DNA of 64,000 bases from Eubacterium sp. CAG:180 (GTDB lineage: Bacteria > Bacillota > Clostridia > Oscillospirales > Acutalibacteraceae): NCBI GenBank assembly GCA_000432435.1, contig HF993133.1:51799-115798 (forward strand). The letters are read 5' to 3'. The notes under the pieces were generated by a model. The model was given only the letters and a program-made list of their open reading frames with translations. It made no database searches and was not told where the DNA came from. A program made the position numbers and the translations under genes. Shown piece by piece: positions 35,895 through 44,634 of this stretch; position 1 is the first letter of the stretch, and each line of letters opens with the position of its first letter.

Positions 35895-36903
35895 AAAGTG
35901 ATTTATCAACCTTTATATACAGTTGTGAATACTGATACTCGGGCACGGCTGTTTTTGCAACAACCGTTTCAAACACGCTTTTCACTGCGTTATATCCCTG
36001 CTCAAAGGGCTGCTGATAAACGGTTGCCAATATATCTCCGTTTAGCATAGCTTTTCTTGTTGTTTCGGTATCGTCAAATGAGCAGACCTTTATATTCCGT
36101 TCGCTTTCTTTAATTGCTTTCAGCGTTCCTGTAACGCCGCCTGCGGTTATGCACACAAAATCAATGTTTTTGTTTTTTCCCAGCACGATTTTCATTGCCG
36201 TGTAGGCTTTTTCGTTATCATCGTTATTCTCTATTACATCTGCAATTTGAATATTTTTGTATTCTTTAATAACATTGGAAACGCCCTCAACTCTCTGCTT
36301 GTGTCCTTTGTGCGCCAGGCTACCCGTAACAATACAAAGATTTGCTTTTCCGCCCGAGAGCAGACCGACAAGACGACCTGCCGTTTCGCCACTTTTCAGA
36401 TAGTCACAGCCCACATATGTAAGACGCTTTGAGTCGGATATATCGCTTGAAAGCGTGATTACATTTATGCCGCTGTCAGTCATTTCGTCAATCTTTTTGC
36501 AAAGTGCATCGTCCTCAACAGGAGTCAGAATTACATTTTTTGTGTCCTCGGGCAAATCGGAAACAGCCTGAATAATATCACAAGCGTTATATCCTTTTAT
36601 TTCCTTTATATTCAGTTTTATACCGTAATCCGAATATTCACGCTCGGCGGCAAGCATTCCCTTTTTTACATCGTCAAAAAAGGAATTGCCGATACTGTTC
36701 ATAATAACCGCAACAGGCACAGAGCGGTTGGAATATACCAATGCCTTTCCGATAAGATTCGGCTTATAGTTGTTCTCCTCTGCGATTTTTAGTATTCTTT
36801 CCTTGGTTTTGGGATTTACGCCTTCTCTCCCCTTCAAAGCACGGTCAACCGTACCTCTGCTGACCCCTGCAAGCTCTGCAATTTCTTTTGAGGTTATTGC
36901 CAT
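35893..36903 (-). CDS. LacI-family transcription regulator of the glycan operon
   Basis: A 336-residue repressor. The N-terminal helix-turn-helix and hinge read TSKEIAELAGVSRGTVDRALKGREGV. A periplasmic-binding-protein-like sugar domain follows (VAVIMNSIGNSFFDDVKKGM, FVCITAGGVTG), resembling ribose- or xylose-binding types. The ATG at 36903 has GGAGG six bases upstream; an earlier in-frame start has none. Its own promoter and the divergent GH3 promoter both abut a CGTGCACG site, so autoregulation and control of both arms is likely. Confidence 0.92.
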   Translation of the reverse strand: MAITSKEIAELAGVSRGTVDRALKGREGVNPKTKERILKIAEENNYKPNLIGKALVYSNRSVPVAVIMNSIGNSFFDDVKKGMLAAEREYSDYGIKLNIKEIKGYNACDIIQAVSDLPEDTKNVILTPVEDDALCKKIDEMTDSGINVITLSSDISDSKRLTYVGCDYLKSGETAGRLVGLLSGGKANLCIVTGSLAHKGHKQRVEGVSNVIKEYKNIQIADVIENNDDNEKAYTAMKIVLGKNKNIDFVCITAGGVTGTLKAIKESERNIKVCSFDDTETTRKAMLNGDILATVYQQPFEQGYNAVKSVFETVVAKTAVPEYQYSQLYIKVDKSL

Positions 36904-36915
36904 AAATTCCTCCGC

Positions 36916-36944
36916 TTGACATTTTATTTCAAATATTATATAGT
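36916..36944 (+). promoter_or_regulatory. Promoter of the divergent GH3 gene
   Basis: TTGACA (36916-36921), 17 bases, TATAGT (36939-36944). The operator lies about 20 bases downstream, in position to block initiation. Confidence 0.65.
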
Positions 36945-36963
36945 AAATATTGTTATGCTCGTG

Positions 36964-36974
36964 CTCGTGCACGG
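36964..36974. promoter_or_regulatory. Predicted LacI-family operator between lacI and GH3
   Basis: CTCGTGCACGG shares CTCGTGCACG with the site at 35844. A further half-site CTCGTG lies six bases before it. It sits between the two divergent promoters. Confidence 0.7.
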
Positions 36975-36982
36975 CTATAATG

Positions 36983-37011
36983 ATTGTAATTCATTAAGTT
37001 AAGAAAGTCAA
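36983..37011 (-). promoter_or_regulatory. Promoter of lacI
   Basis: On the minus strand TTGACT (37006-37011), 17 bases, TACAAT (36983-36988). The CGTGCACG operator falls in the expected first transcribed bases. Confidence 0.65.
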
Positions 37012-37022
37012 GAGGTATTTCT

Positions 37023-38339
37023 ATGACAGAAGGAAATTACATACATCATAAAGAAAAAGGAAAGCATATTGCAGGGCAGATGACTCTGACAGAATTAGCG
37101 TCACAGATGCGCAATTCATCAAAAGCAATAGAGCGACTGAATATTAAACAGTACAACTGGTGGAACGAAGGTTTACACGGTGTTGCAAGAGCCGGTGTTG
37201 CAACCGTATTTCCCCAAGCTATATGCATGGCTTCAACCTTTGATGAAAAGGCTGTAAAAAAATGTGCAGATATTATTGCAACAGAGGTAAGGGCAAAATT
37301 CAATGAGAGTCAAAAGAACGAGGATTACAGTATATACAAAGGACTTACGCTTTGGTCTCCTAATATAAATATTTTTAGGGATCCACGCTGGGGCAGAGGT
37401 CACGAAACCTATGGCGAAGACCCGTATTTAACCTCCATTCTCGGCTGTGCCTTTATTGAGGGAATACAGGGTGATGACGAAAAATATATGAAAGCCTCTG
37501 CATGTGCAAAGCACTTTTGCGTGCACAGCGGTCCCGAGGGATTAAGGCACACTTTTAATGCCGAAGTGTCCAAAAAGGATTTTTATGAAACTTATATTCC
37601 TGCGTTTGAAGCCGCCATTAAAAAAGCAAAGGTCAGCGGTGTTATGGGAGCATATAACATGGTGAACGGTGAAAGCTGTTGTGCCTCTAACAAGCTTATT
37701 GATAAGCTATTAAGAAAAGAATGGGGCTTTGACGGTTACTATGTTTCGGATTGCTCTGCAATATTAGATGTTATATATAAACACAAGAAAACATTAAATC
37801 CAGCAAAAGGCGCCGCGATGGCAGTAAATGCAGGTTGCGACCTTGAATGCGGAGTAGTATATTCATTATTGCCTGTATCCGTTAAGTTGGGATATACAAA
37901 TAAAGAAGCCTTAAAAAAGTCTGTATCGAGGCTGATGGCAATTCGCAGTGCTCTCGGAATGTTTGATAAGGATTGCCCTTATAACGAAATAAGTATTAGT
38001 GATAATGCAACACCCGAGCACGAAAGCGAAGCAGTTAGAATGGCAGAAAAAGGAATTGTACTTTTAGAAAATGACGGTATACTTCCCCTTAAAGAAAACG
38101 CACAGAAAATCTTGATCACAGGATTTAATGCTGATAACAAGTTGGCTTACCTCGGAAATTATTTTGGAGATCCGTCGCATTTTGTTATGGTTACAGAAGC
38201 TATTTCACAATATAACATTGATACTGAATTTATAAGAGGCATACATCTTTATAATCAAAGCACAAAACATGACAAGGAAACAGCATTAAAATCTGCAGCA
38301 GAATCGGATATTATCATTATGTGCACAGGGCAGACATAA
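37023..38339 (+). pseudogene. GH3 glycosidase truncated after 438 residues
   Basis: GH3 enzymes include beta-xylosidases, beta-glucosidases and N-acetylglucosaminidases. This copy has the complete first domain: RDPRWGRGHETYGEDPYL, CAKHFCVHSGPEGLRH, and the nucleophile Asp243 in GYYVSDCSAI. The start of the second domain is there (GIVLLENDGILPL). It ends in IIIMCTGQT, where normal family members of about 700 residues continue. The break coincides with the start of EF-G sequence. The xylosidase-type motifs and the place opposite the xyl operon suggest a beta-xylosidase before truncation. The product is probably inactive. Confidence 0.85.
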
Positions 38340-38931
38340 AAAGCAGAGCGGCGGACACGGTCAGTTCGGCGATGTATTTATTGAATTTGAACCTTGCCAA
38401 AGCGAAGAACTTGAGTTTGCAGAAAGAGTTGTCGGCGGCTCCGTTCCCAAAAACTTCTTCCCTGCCGTTGAAAAAGGCTTGAGAGAGTCTATACAAAAAG
38501 GTGTAGTTGCAGGCTATCCTATGGTTGGAATAAAAGCAACTCTTTACGACGGCTCATATCACCCTGTTGACTCATCGGAAATGAGTTTTAAAATTGCGGC
38601 AAGTCTTGCTTATAAAAACGGTATTCCTCAGGCAAATCCTGTTTTACTTGAGCCTGTCGGCACACTTAAAGCACTTTGCAATGACGAAGCAATGGGCGAT
38701 ATTATCGGCGACATCAACAAAAGACGAGGCAGAGTTCTCGGTATGACTCCTCAAGGCAACGGAATGCAGGAAATTTTGGCTGAAGTTCCTATCGGAGAAA
38801 TGGCGTCGTTCCCGACTTCCATGCGTCAGATTACTCAAGGCAGAGGCAGTTTTGAAATTGAATTTGCACGCTACGAAAAAGTGCCTGAACACATTGCTCA
38901 AAAAATTATTGAAGACTCAAAAGAAGAATAA
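38329..38931 (+). pseudogene. fusA: 3' fragment of an elongation factor G gene
   Basis: From base 38329 the frame reads GRHKKQSGGHGQFGDV, which is the start of EF-G domain IV. It runs through domain V (RRGRVLGMTPQGNGMQ, LAEVPIGEMASFPTSMRQIT) to an intact C-terminus. About 200 residues are present; the GTPase domain and domains II-III (about 490 residues) are missing. Its terminator follows. It is fused out of frame to the cut GH3 gene. The sequence type is closer to the second, non-canonical EF-G class than to the str-operon one (inference). Confidence 0.85.
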
Positions 38932-38988
38932 AATCGTCAAAAAAAATATTTTCTTGCTTGATTTTTTCATTGTAAGCCTTCTTTTAAA

Positions 38989-39027
38989 AAACAACAGACC
39001 TTTGTTTAAACAAAGGTCTGTTGTTTT
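38989..39027 (+). terminator. Terminator of the EF-G fragment
   Basis: A perfect 16-bp stem AAACAACAGACCTTTG with loop TTTAAA, ending TTGTTTTATTTTTTG. Confidence 0.85.
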
Positions 39028-39078
39028 ATTTTTTGTAATTTATTTTTTATAGTTATATCAATTCAAAATGTATCAACA

Positions 39079-39402
39079 TCAAAAATTCGTTTCAATCACT
39101 TTGCTTGCAACAGCGCTTGTCGCATAGTCAAAAATCAGCCGGCCGAAATACTTGTCTTCAAGTTCCGACTGCAAAAATCTTTCATTCATTTTCTTTGCAA
39201 AAAAGTACGAGTGTCCGACGGGAAGCGAGCCTTTCGTACTTGCGAAATTGATGAAAACATCATTTTTATTTGCAACTGTTTCGGCATCTTCAAGCGACTT
39301 TTCAATAGCATTTTGTTTATCTGCAAGTCCGTACTCAAATCTGTCCTGAACAAAAAGAGAACCGTCGCTGACTTTCAATTCTGCTTTTGTATGGCATAAC
39401 AA
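39079..39402 (-). pseudogene. Remnant resembling the C-terminus of a PI-specific phospholipase C
   Basis: 107 codons with FVQDRFEYG, DVFINFAST, GHSYFFAKKMNE and FGRLIFDYA. This order resembles the C-terminal third of bacterial phosphatidylinositol phospholipase C proteins. The catalytic N-terminal half with its two histidines is missing, and no continuation is found upstream. No ribosome binding site precedes the first ATG. The family call is tentative. Confidence 0.45.
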
Positions 39403-39439
39403 ATAAAATAATTACAAGGGGTATATGTGTTATGCCATA
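39390..39439. repeat. 11-bp inverted repeat at the broken end of the PI-PLC remnant
   Basis: TATGGCATAAC (39390-39400) and GTTATGCCATA (39429-39439) are perfect inverses. They lie exactly where the remnant loses homology. A second hairpin, ACATTGC AAA GCAATGT, follows at about 39453-39469. Confidence 0.6.
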
Positions 39440-39500
39440 GCAATTTATAATACATTGCAAAGCAATGTCATTATACTGAAACAAACTATGATTCTAAAAT

Positions 39501-40778
39501 TTATGCTTTTGCCTCTGCCTGTGCCTTAATTTTTTTGTTGCTCGGGTAAATCAATGCGCCGACAACTGTCAACACACCTGCAAGACACATCATACTTGTA
39601 GCGTTTTGCATGCCCATATTTTTCTGCAAAGCATTGAATACAAACGGCATTGCAAGAGAAAGCGCATTGCCGAGAAGAGTCCAGCAACCGTTTGCCGCTG
39701 CGAAAACTTTTGAAGTCATACCTGCAGCTGTCATAATGCTGATATTTACAACAGGAACAAATACCGAAAATGATACGCCTACCAAAATTACCATTATTTT
39801 GAGCAAGAGTTCAGATTTAACATTGATTGCTCCGAAGCAAGCAAGAGGTAAAATTACCATAAGTGCAATATAAACAATTTTGTAGTTTTTGATTTTTCCG
39901 ATGAAAAGTCCTGAAACAACACACGAAATCAAACCTGCCAAACTGATGAGACCTGTAATTTGGCTTGATTCCTGAGGTTCCATTTGGTGAACTTTCTGCA
40001 AAATTGTAGGAAGATATGTTTGGAACATCATGTAGAGCCATGTTGCACCTGCAAAGCAAATCATTGCGCTCCAAACAGAACGAAATTTCAACGCTTTAAG
40101 AATACTGTTACCGGATTTTTCTTCAGCTTGAGCACCGACATTATTTTGTGCATTTTGAGAATTATATTCAATAAAGAATTTGTTTGGTTTGTAATCGGCA
40201 ATTGCCCAAACAATGCCGATAGCTAAACAGGAAGCGCCCCATATCATAAACATCTTGTTCCAACTTTGACCTAAAGAAGTGTACATAGGAATAGTGATAC
40301 TGAACGCCGCCGTAGTCGTCAATGAGTTTGTTGCCTGTACCAAACTTGAACACATACCTCTTGCATTGTTGCTTGTAAAACGCTCCGAAACAAGAGTGGT
40401 AATACAAACTATTACAAAACCGTTGCAAAGGCCTGTAATTAAACGCGCAATGAGCATAGGTGTGAAAGACTGTGCTGTGTATCCCAGGATACCTGCAATG
40501 AAGTAACCTACCATACCTATTGTCATTGACTTACTTGTACCGATACGGTCAATAAACAAACTAACTAAAAGACTGCCTACGCCCATCATAAGAGTTGCAG
40601 ATGTCTGCAATGTTCCGCCGAGACCCAAGTCTATGCCCAAATCGCTTGTGATTGGCTGCATAAGGGGCGGTACCATAAAGGAAATTTGTGAACGGAAGAA
40701 AGAAATTATGACCTGAAATATCATAAAAACTACCGCTAAAGTGAACGCTTTTTTAGCTAAAGGATTTTCCTTTTTCAT
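39501..40778 (-). CDS. MFS transporter
   Basis: A 425-residue major facilitator protein with 12 membrane segments and a central cytoplasmic loop (about residues 195-215). The N-terminal half has RSQISFMVPPLMQPI and the loop motif LFIDRIGTSKS between helices 2 and 3. The ATG at 40778 was chosen because the region before it contains a perfect hairpin (40830-40850) rather than coding-like sequence. It follows the transketolase genes and probably imports an organic acid or sugar derivative; the substrate is unknown. Confidence 0.85.
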   Translation of the reverse strand: MKKENPLAKKAFTLAVVFMIFQVIISFFRSQISFMVPPLMQPITSDLGIDLGLGGTLQTSATLMMGVGSLLVSLFIDRIGTSKSMTIGMVGYFIAGILGYTAQSFTPMLIARLITGLCNGFVIVCITTLVSERFTSNNARGMCSSLVQATNSLTTTAAFSITIPMYTSLGQSWNKMFMIWGASCLAIGIVWAIADYKPNKFFIEYNSQNAQNNVGAQAEEKSGNSILKALKFRSVWSAMICFAGATWLYMMFQTYLPTILQKVHQMEPQESSQITGLISLAGLISCVVSGLFIGKIKNYKIVYIALMVILPLACFGAINVKSELLLKIMVILVGVSFSVFVPVVNISIMTAAGMTSKVFAAANGCWTLLGNALSLAMPFVFNALQKNMGMQNATSMMCLAGVLTVVGALIYPSNKKIKAQAEAKA

Positions 40779-40829
40779 AGTAGGAGATTTGTCCAAAAAA
40801 TTCGCCTGCTTTCTATTTAGATTTTGCAC

Positions 40830-40850
40830 GGGCAGTTTTTTCAACTGCCC
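40830..40850 (-). other. Hairpin in the leader of the MFS gene
   Basis: GGGCAGTT GAAAA AACTGCCC forms a perfect 8-bp stem. No T-run follows, so it may stabilise or process the mRNA between the transketolase and transporter genes. Confidence 0.55.
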
Positions 40851-40926
40851 TTTTGCAATGATAATTAAAATTGATAATCAAAATAATAGTATTTATAAAA
40901 CAGATAAAAGTAAAATATTCGGTCAA

Positions 40927-41916
40927 TTATTCCAAAATTTCACGAATTGCTTTTTTAATACCCTCAGGGTCATAGCCCAAATGAGCGTACAATTCATAGC
41001 TGTCGCCAAGCGGAGGGAACTCGTCGTTCGGAATACCCAAACGCTTAAATTTAGCCTGTAACCCCTCGTCTGCCATAAGGTCTGAAACTGCACTTCCGAG
41101 ACCATTGATTACAAAAGCGTCTTCTGCCGTAATGATTTTTCCCGTATCTTTGATTGCGTCGCGAATTGCCTGCTTGTCAAGAGGACGAACTGTGTGCATA
41201 TCTAAAACACGAACACCTATACCCTCTTTTTCAAGAGCGTTTGCCGCAGATACTGCAAAAGCAACAGTACAACCACACGCTACAACTGTAACATCATTGC
41301 CTTCGTGTGCAATTATCGCTTTGCCTATTTCATAGTCATAGTCTTCTGTATAAACAAGCGGTTCTGCACCACGTGCAATTCTTATACACATCGGACCCGG
41401 GTAGTCAACACTTTTACTGATCAACTTCACGCACTGATTTGCGTCTGCGGGAATAACATAGGTCATATTCGGTAAAGTACGCATTATAGCGATGTCCATA
41501 ATATTATAGTGGGTAGGGCCGCTTGCCGAAGTCAAACCTGAGTGAGTATTTACAATACGAACAGGCAAGTTCGGATAGCACACATTTGTATGTACCTGGT
41601 CAAGTGTACGCAAAGCAAGGAAAGGTCCAAAACCGTTAATGTACGGAATTTTTCCGCAAAGAGCAAGTCCCGAAGCAATACCTACCTGGTCCATCTCTGC
41701 AATACCTACGGGCAGCATACGGTCGGGGTGTTTTAAACGAAACTCATTTTCTTTGCCTGCATATCCGCCGTCCGCCGTAACGAACACTATACGCTCATCT
41801 GTTTCTGCCAATTCCTGCAATTCTTCTACCCACATATCACGGGCAGAAGCTGCAACCAACATATCTAAATGTCCGAGTTCAAGTTCGCCTTCAAATGTTT
41901 TAACTGTCTTGTTCAT
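40927..41916 (-). CDS. Transketolase, C-terminal subunit
   Basis: The pyrimidine-binding and C-terminal half of a split transketolase (329 residues). GIAEMDQVGIASGLAL contains the glutamate that activates thiamine diphosphate. THSGLTSASGPTHYNIMDIAIMR and the regulatory C-terminal domain (GSAVSDLMADEG) are complete. It starts six bases after the stop of the N-terminal subunit with AGGAG before the ATG. The two subunits form one enzyme of the non-oxidative pentose phosphate pathway or a related ketose transfer. Confidence 0.94.
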   Translation of the reverse strand: MNKTVKTFEGELELGHLDMLVAASARDMWVEELQELAETDERIVFVTADGGYAGKENEFRLKHPDRMLPVGIAEMDQVGIASGLALCGKIPYINGFGPFLALRTLDQVHTNVCYPNLPVRIVNTHSGLTSASGPTHYNIMDIAIMRTLPNMTYVIPADANQCVKLISKSVDYPGPMCIRIARGAEPLVYTEDYDYEIGKAIIAHEGNDVTVVACGCTVAFAVSAANALEKEGIGVRVLDMHTVRPLDKQAIRDAIKDTGKIITAEDAFVINGLGSAVSDLMADEGLQAKFKRLGIPNDEFPPLGDSYELYAHLGYDPEGIKKAIREILE

Positions 41917-41921
41917 ATTAT

Positions 41922-42791
41922 TCAGCTCCTTTCAATTTCCTGTTCAATTTCGTCCAAACGGGCAAGGCACTTCTCGAGAAGTTGAGGCGGCATGGGACGA
42001 AGATGACAGTTAGGTGTGTTTTCAAGGTCCGGAATAGTTTCCGCTTTTCTTGTATTTGAAATGATAGCAATCGGTTTACGGCGAATTTGAGAGTCTGACG
42101 CCGGTAACGAGTGCAATGTCTTCAATATTTCTTCCATATTGTGTCCGTCAATGCTGATGACATCCCAACCGAATGCTTCTAACTTCTTGTCCAACGGGTC
42201 AATATTCATAATATCTTTTGTCCAGCCTGTTGCTTCAATTTGGTTCTTGTCAGTAATCATAACGATATTGCCGAGTTGATAATGACCTGCCGCCATAATT
42301 GCTTCCCAGTTTGAACCTTCCTGCAATTCGCCGTCGCCTGTCATACAGAAAACTCTATAATCTTTTTTGTCAATTCTGCCTGCAAGAGCCATACCTACTG
42401 CAAGAGCCATACCCTGACCGAGAGAACCTGTTGAAGCGTCGATACCCGGCAAATACAGATAGTTCGGGTGCATACCGAAACGACCGTGAATTTGGTTGTA
42501 CTCCGACCACAATTCTTCTTTCGTATAGAGCCCCAAATCTACCAAAACATTGTAAAGCACATGAGCGCAGTGTCCTTTTGAAAGAACAAATCTGTCTCGG
42601 TCGGGGTTACGAGGGTCTTTCGGGTCAAAGTTCAACACATCGTAATACAACGCCGTAACCATATCTGTCATTGACATACCTCCGCCTAAATGTGCGTAAG
42701 GCAGTTTGGATGTTGTGATACAAATATCTCTGCGTATTTGATTTGCTTTGAGTCTGAGTTCTTTTACAAGCTCAGGACTTAATTCTTTCAT
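41922..42791 (-). CDS. Transketolase, N-terminal subunit
   Basis: The thiamine diphosphate-binding half (289 residues). HLGGGMSMTDMVTALY, RDRFVLSKGHCAHVLY and the cofactor motif GDGELQEGSNWEAIMAAGHYQLGNIVMITDKNQ are all present. A strong GGAGG lies eight bases before the ATG. It is co-transcribed with the C-terminal subunit. Split transketolases are common in sugar-acid and pentose operons of Firmicutes. Confidence 0.94.
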   Translation of the reverse strand: MKELSPELVKELRLKANQIRRDICITTSKLPYAHLGGGMSMTDMVTALYYDVLNFDPKDPRNPDRDRFVLSKGHCAHVLYNVLVDLGLYTKEELWSEYNQIHGRFGMHPNYLYLPGIDASTGSLGQGMALAVGMALAGRIDKKDYRVFCMTGDGELQEGSNWEAIMAAGHYQLGNIVMITDKNQIEATGWTKDIMNIDPLDKKLEAFGWDVISIDGHNMEEILKTLHSLPASDSQIRRKPIAIISNTRKAETIPDLENTPNCHLRPMPPQLLEKCLARLDEIEQEIERS

Positions 42792-42876
42792 AATAAAAAC
42801 CTCCTGTATTTATTGAAATTTATATAATTAAAAGTCTTTTAATTTATTGACTATAATTACCGAAAATTTATTTAAT

Positions 42877-44295
42877 TTAATCGACAATATACTCTCCGCG
42901 TTCTTTTAAATCATCTATGATTTTAGCGTGAAGTTTGTCGTCCAATTTATAGAAAAAGAAAATCACAAAACTCAAAAGAGCAAGACCTGCAGGAATTAAA
43001 TTCATTGTGATATTGATAGCGTTCAACGCTCCGTCTGTCTGAGTCTGAGCGCCTGCTGCATAGCCATTCACTTCCAACAGCGAAAGCAACATTGTCGGGG
43101 CAATAGCTCCGCCGAGTTTCATCATAAAACTTGTACCCGAAGAACTCAGTCCGTCCGCTCTTGCACCTGTTTTCCACTGACCATACTCTACCGTATCGCC
43201 TATCATTCCGTACAGAATTGATGTACAAAATCCATTCATGACACCTGCACAGAAAAGCAAAGCAATGACAACCGAAGGAGATGAGTTTGACGGATTTAAG
43301 AAAAATAAAATACTGTTCAGGACAAAACTTGTGCCGTAGCAAAACAGCAACGCACCTCTTTTGCCTCTGCAAAGTTTAATAATGTATCCGCTGAAGAAAG
43401 CCGAAACTGCACAAATGATGCCGTTAATCGGAGCATATATTGAAAACAGTCCTGTATCGCCCCAAAAATATGTGAAGTAGTACATACCCGCCGTCATTCT
43501 GCCGTAGTTTAAGAATCCATAAACTAAAAATGCTGTGCAAACTATCAGCAACGGCGGATTTTTAAAGAAATTGCCCAAAACTTGTTTTGTGCCCATCTTT
43601 TGAGACGGTGGCGCTTTCACAACCTCTTTCGTCCCCAAAATACTTGTAAATATGAACGGCACTGTTAAAAGACAAATTGTGAGAGCCGCCATTGAATAGC
43701 CCTGTGTTTTGCCTCCCTGTTCTGAAAAACGATTTACAAGCGGAAGAAACATTGCATTTGTTGCTGCACAGGCTATTGAAGAAACAAAAATGCGGTGGCT
43801 TGAAAACGAAGCTCTTTCATTCGGATACGGAGAAATGACTCCGTTGAGTGCCGAGAAAGGAATATTCCACGCAGTCGCCGCAATGACTGCCAAAGCGTAA
43901 AGCACACAAGCGTATGTCGTGCGCGCTCCTACACTCCAAGACGGGTGCGCCGTAAAAAGCAGTACCACTATCGGCATCAAACAAACAGCTCCGCCGAGCA
44001 TCCACGGACGGTATCGTCCCATCTTGCTTTTTGTTCGGTCCGCCATTGAACCAATCATAGGGTCGTTTACTGCGTCCCAAATTCGACAAACCAAAAACAA
44101 AATCGCTACCGTCTGAGCAGGAATCAGTGCAATGTCTGTCATAAAAAACGCCAAAAACGAACTTATGAGCATCCAAGGCAGGTTGTAAACAAGTTCGCCC
44201 GACGCAAACGCCCATTTTCTGACTTCCGCGGTTTTTCCTTTGTAATAAGTCTGTTCTTTTATTGAATTTGCAATAGGTTTATTTTCATTGCTCAT
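42877..44295 (-). CDS. GPH-family sugar:cation symporter
   Basis: A 472-residue MelB-like carrier with 12 membrane segments. FLVCRIWDAVNDPMIGSMADRT is the family signature, with the conserved aspartates for cation coupling. KSKMGRYRPWML and the late MYGMIGDTVEYGQWKTG motif agree. GAGG lies before the ATG. It is first in the run with the transketolase genes and is divergent from the LysR gene, which probably controls it. Confidence 0.92.
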   Translation of the reverse strand: MSNENKPIANSIKEQTYYKGKTAEVRKWAFASGELVYNLPWMLISSFLAFFMTDIALIPAQTVAILFLVCRIWDAVNDPMIGSMADRTKSKMGRYRPWMLGGAVCLMPIVVLLFTAHPSWSVGARTTYACVLYALAVIAATAWNIPFSALNGVISPYPNERASFSSHRIFVSSIACAATNAMFLPLVNRFSEQGGKTQGYSMAALTICLLTVPFIFTSILGTKEVVKAPPSQKMGTKQVLGNFFKNPPLLIVCTAFLVYGFLNYGRMTAGMYYFTYFWGDTGLFSIYAPINGIICAVSAFFSGYIIKLCRGKRGALLFCYGTSFVLNSILFFLNPSNSSPSVVIALLFCAGVMNGFCTSILYGMIGDTVEYGQWKTGARADGLSSSGTSFMMKLGGAIAPTMLLSLLEVNGYAAGAQTQTDGALNAINITMNLIPAGLALLSFVIFFFYKLDDKLHAKIIDDLKERGEYIVD

Positions 44296-44526
44296 TGCAA
44301 TTTCCTCTCATTTTTTATATGCTATGTACAATTCGTGAATTATCTGTTAGAATAAATAAAAGCGAAAATCAATTTCTGTTTTTATTTAATTGGTTTTTTA
44401 TTATTAACATTAAATTAAGTTCATAATAAATTCTAAATTGTAAATATTGAGCATAATAGATAAAATTGTTTTAATTTTTCTTTCGTTTTCATTCTTATTA
44501 TATAATGCAAAATTGATTTAATCAAA

Positions 44527-44566
44527 TATCAATACTTGATACTGAGGATATTCATAAAATGAATAT
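44527..44566. promoter_or_regulatory. Two palindromes, candidate LysR-type binding sites
   Basis: TATCAATACTTGATA (44527-44541) has the T-N11-A form of LysR-type sites. ATATTCATAAAATGAATAT (44548-44566) is a second perfect palindrome seven bases later. Both lie in the 339-bp AT-rich divergent spacer, about 70-110 bases before the LysR ATG. Nothing else was seen in this spacer. Confidence 0.6.
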
Positions 44567-44634
44567 TTGTCAAAAATTCCAATTTAATACGCAATTTTTT
44601 ATATATTTTTCACAAAGAAAAAAGGTGTTTTAAG

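Noticed and set aside
40779..40844. N-terminal extension of the MFS transporter from a TTG at 40844
   Set aside because: The region carries a perfect inverted repeat, there is no ribosome binding site, and the extra residues are not hydrophobic or family-like.
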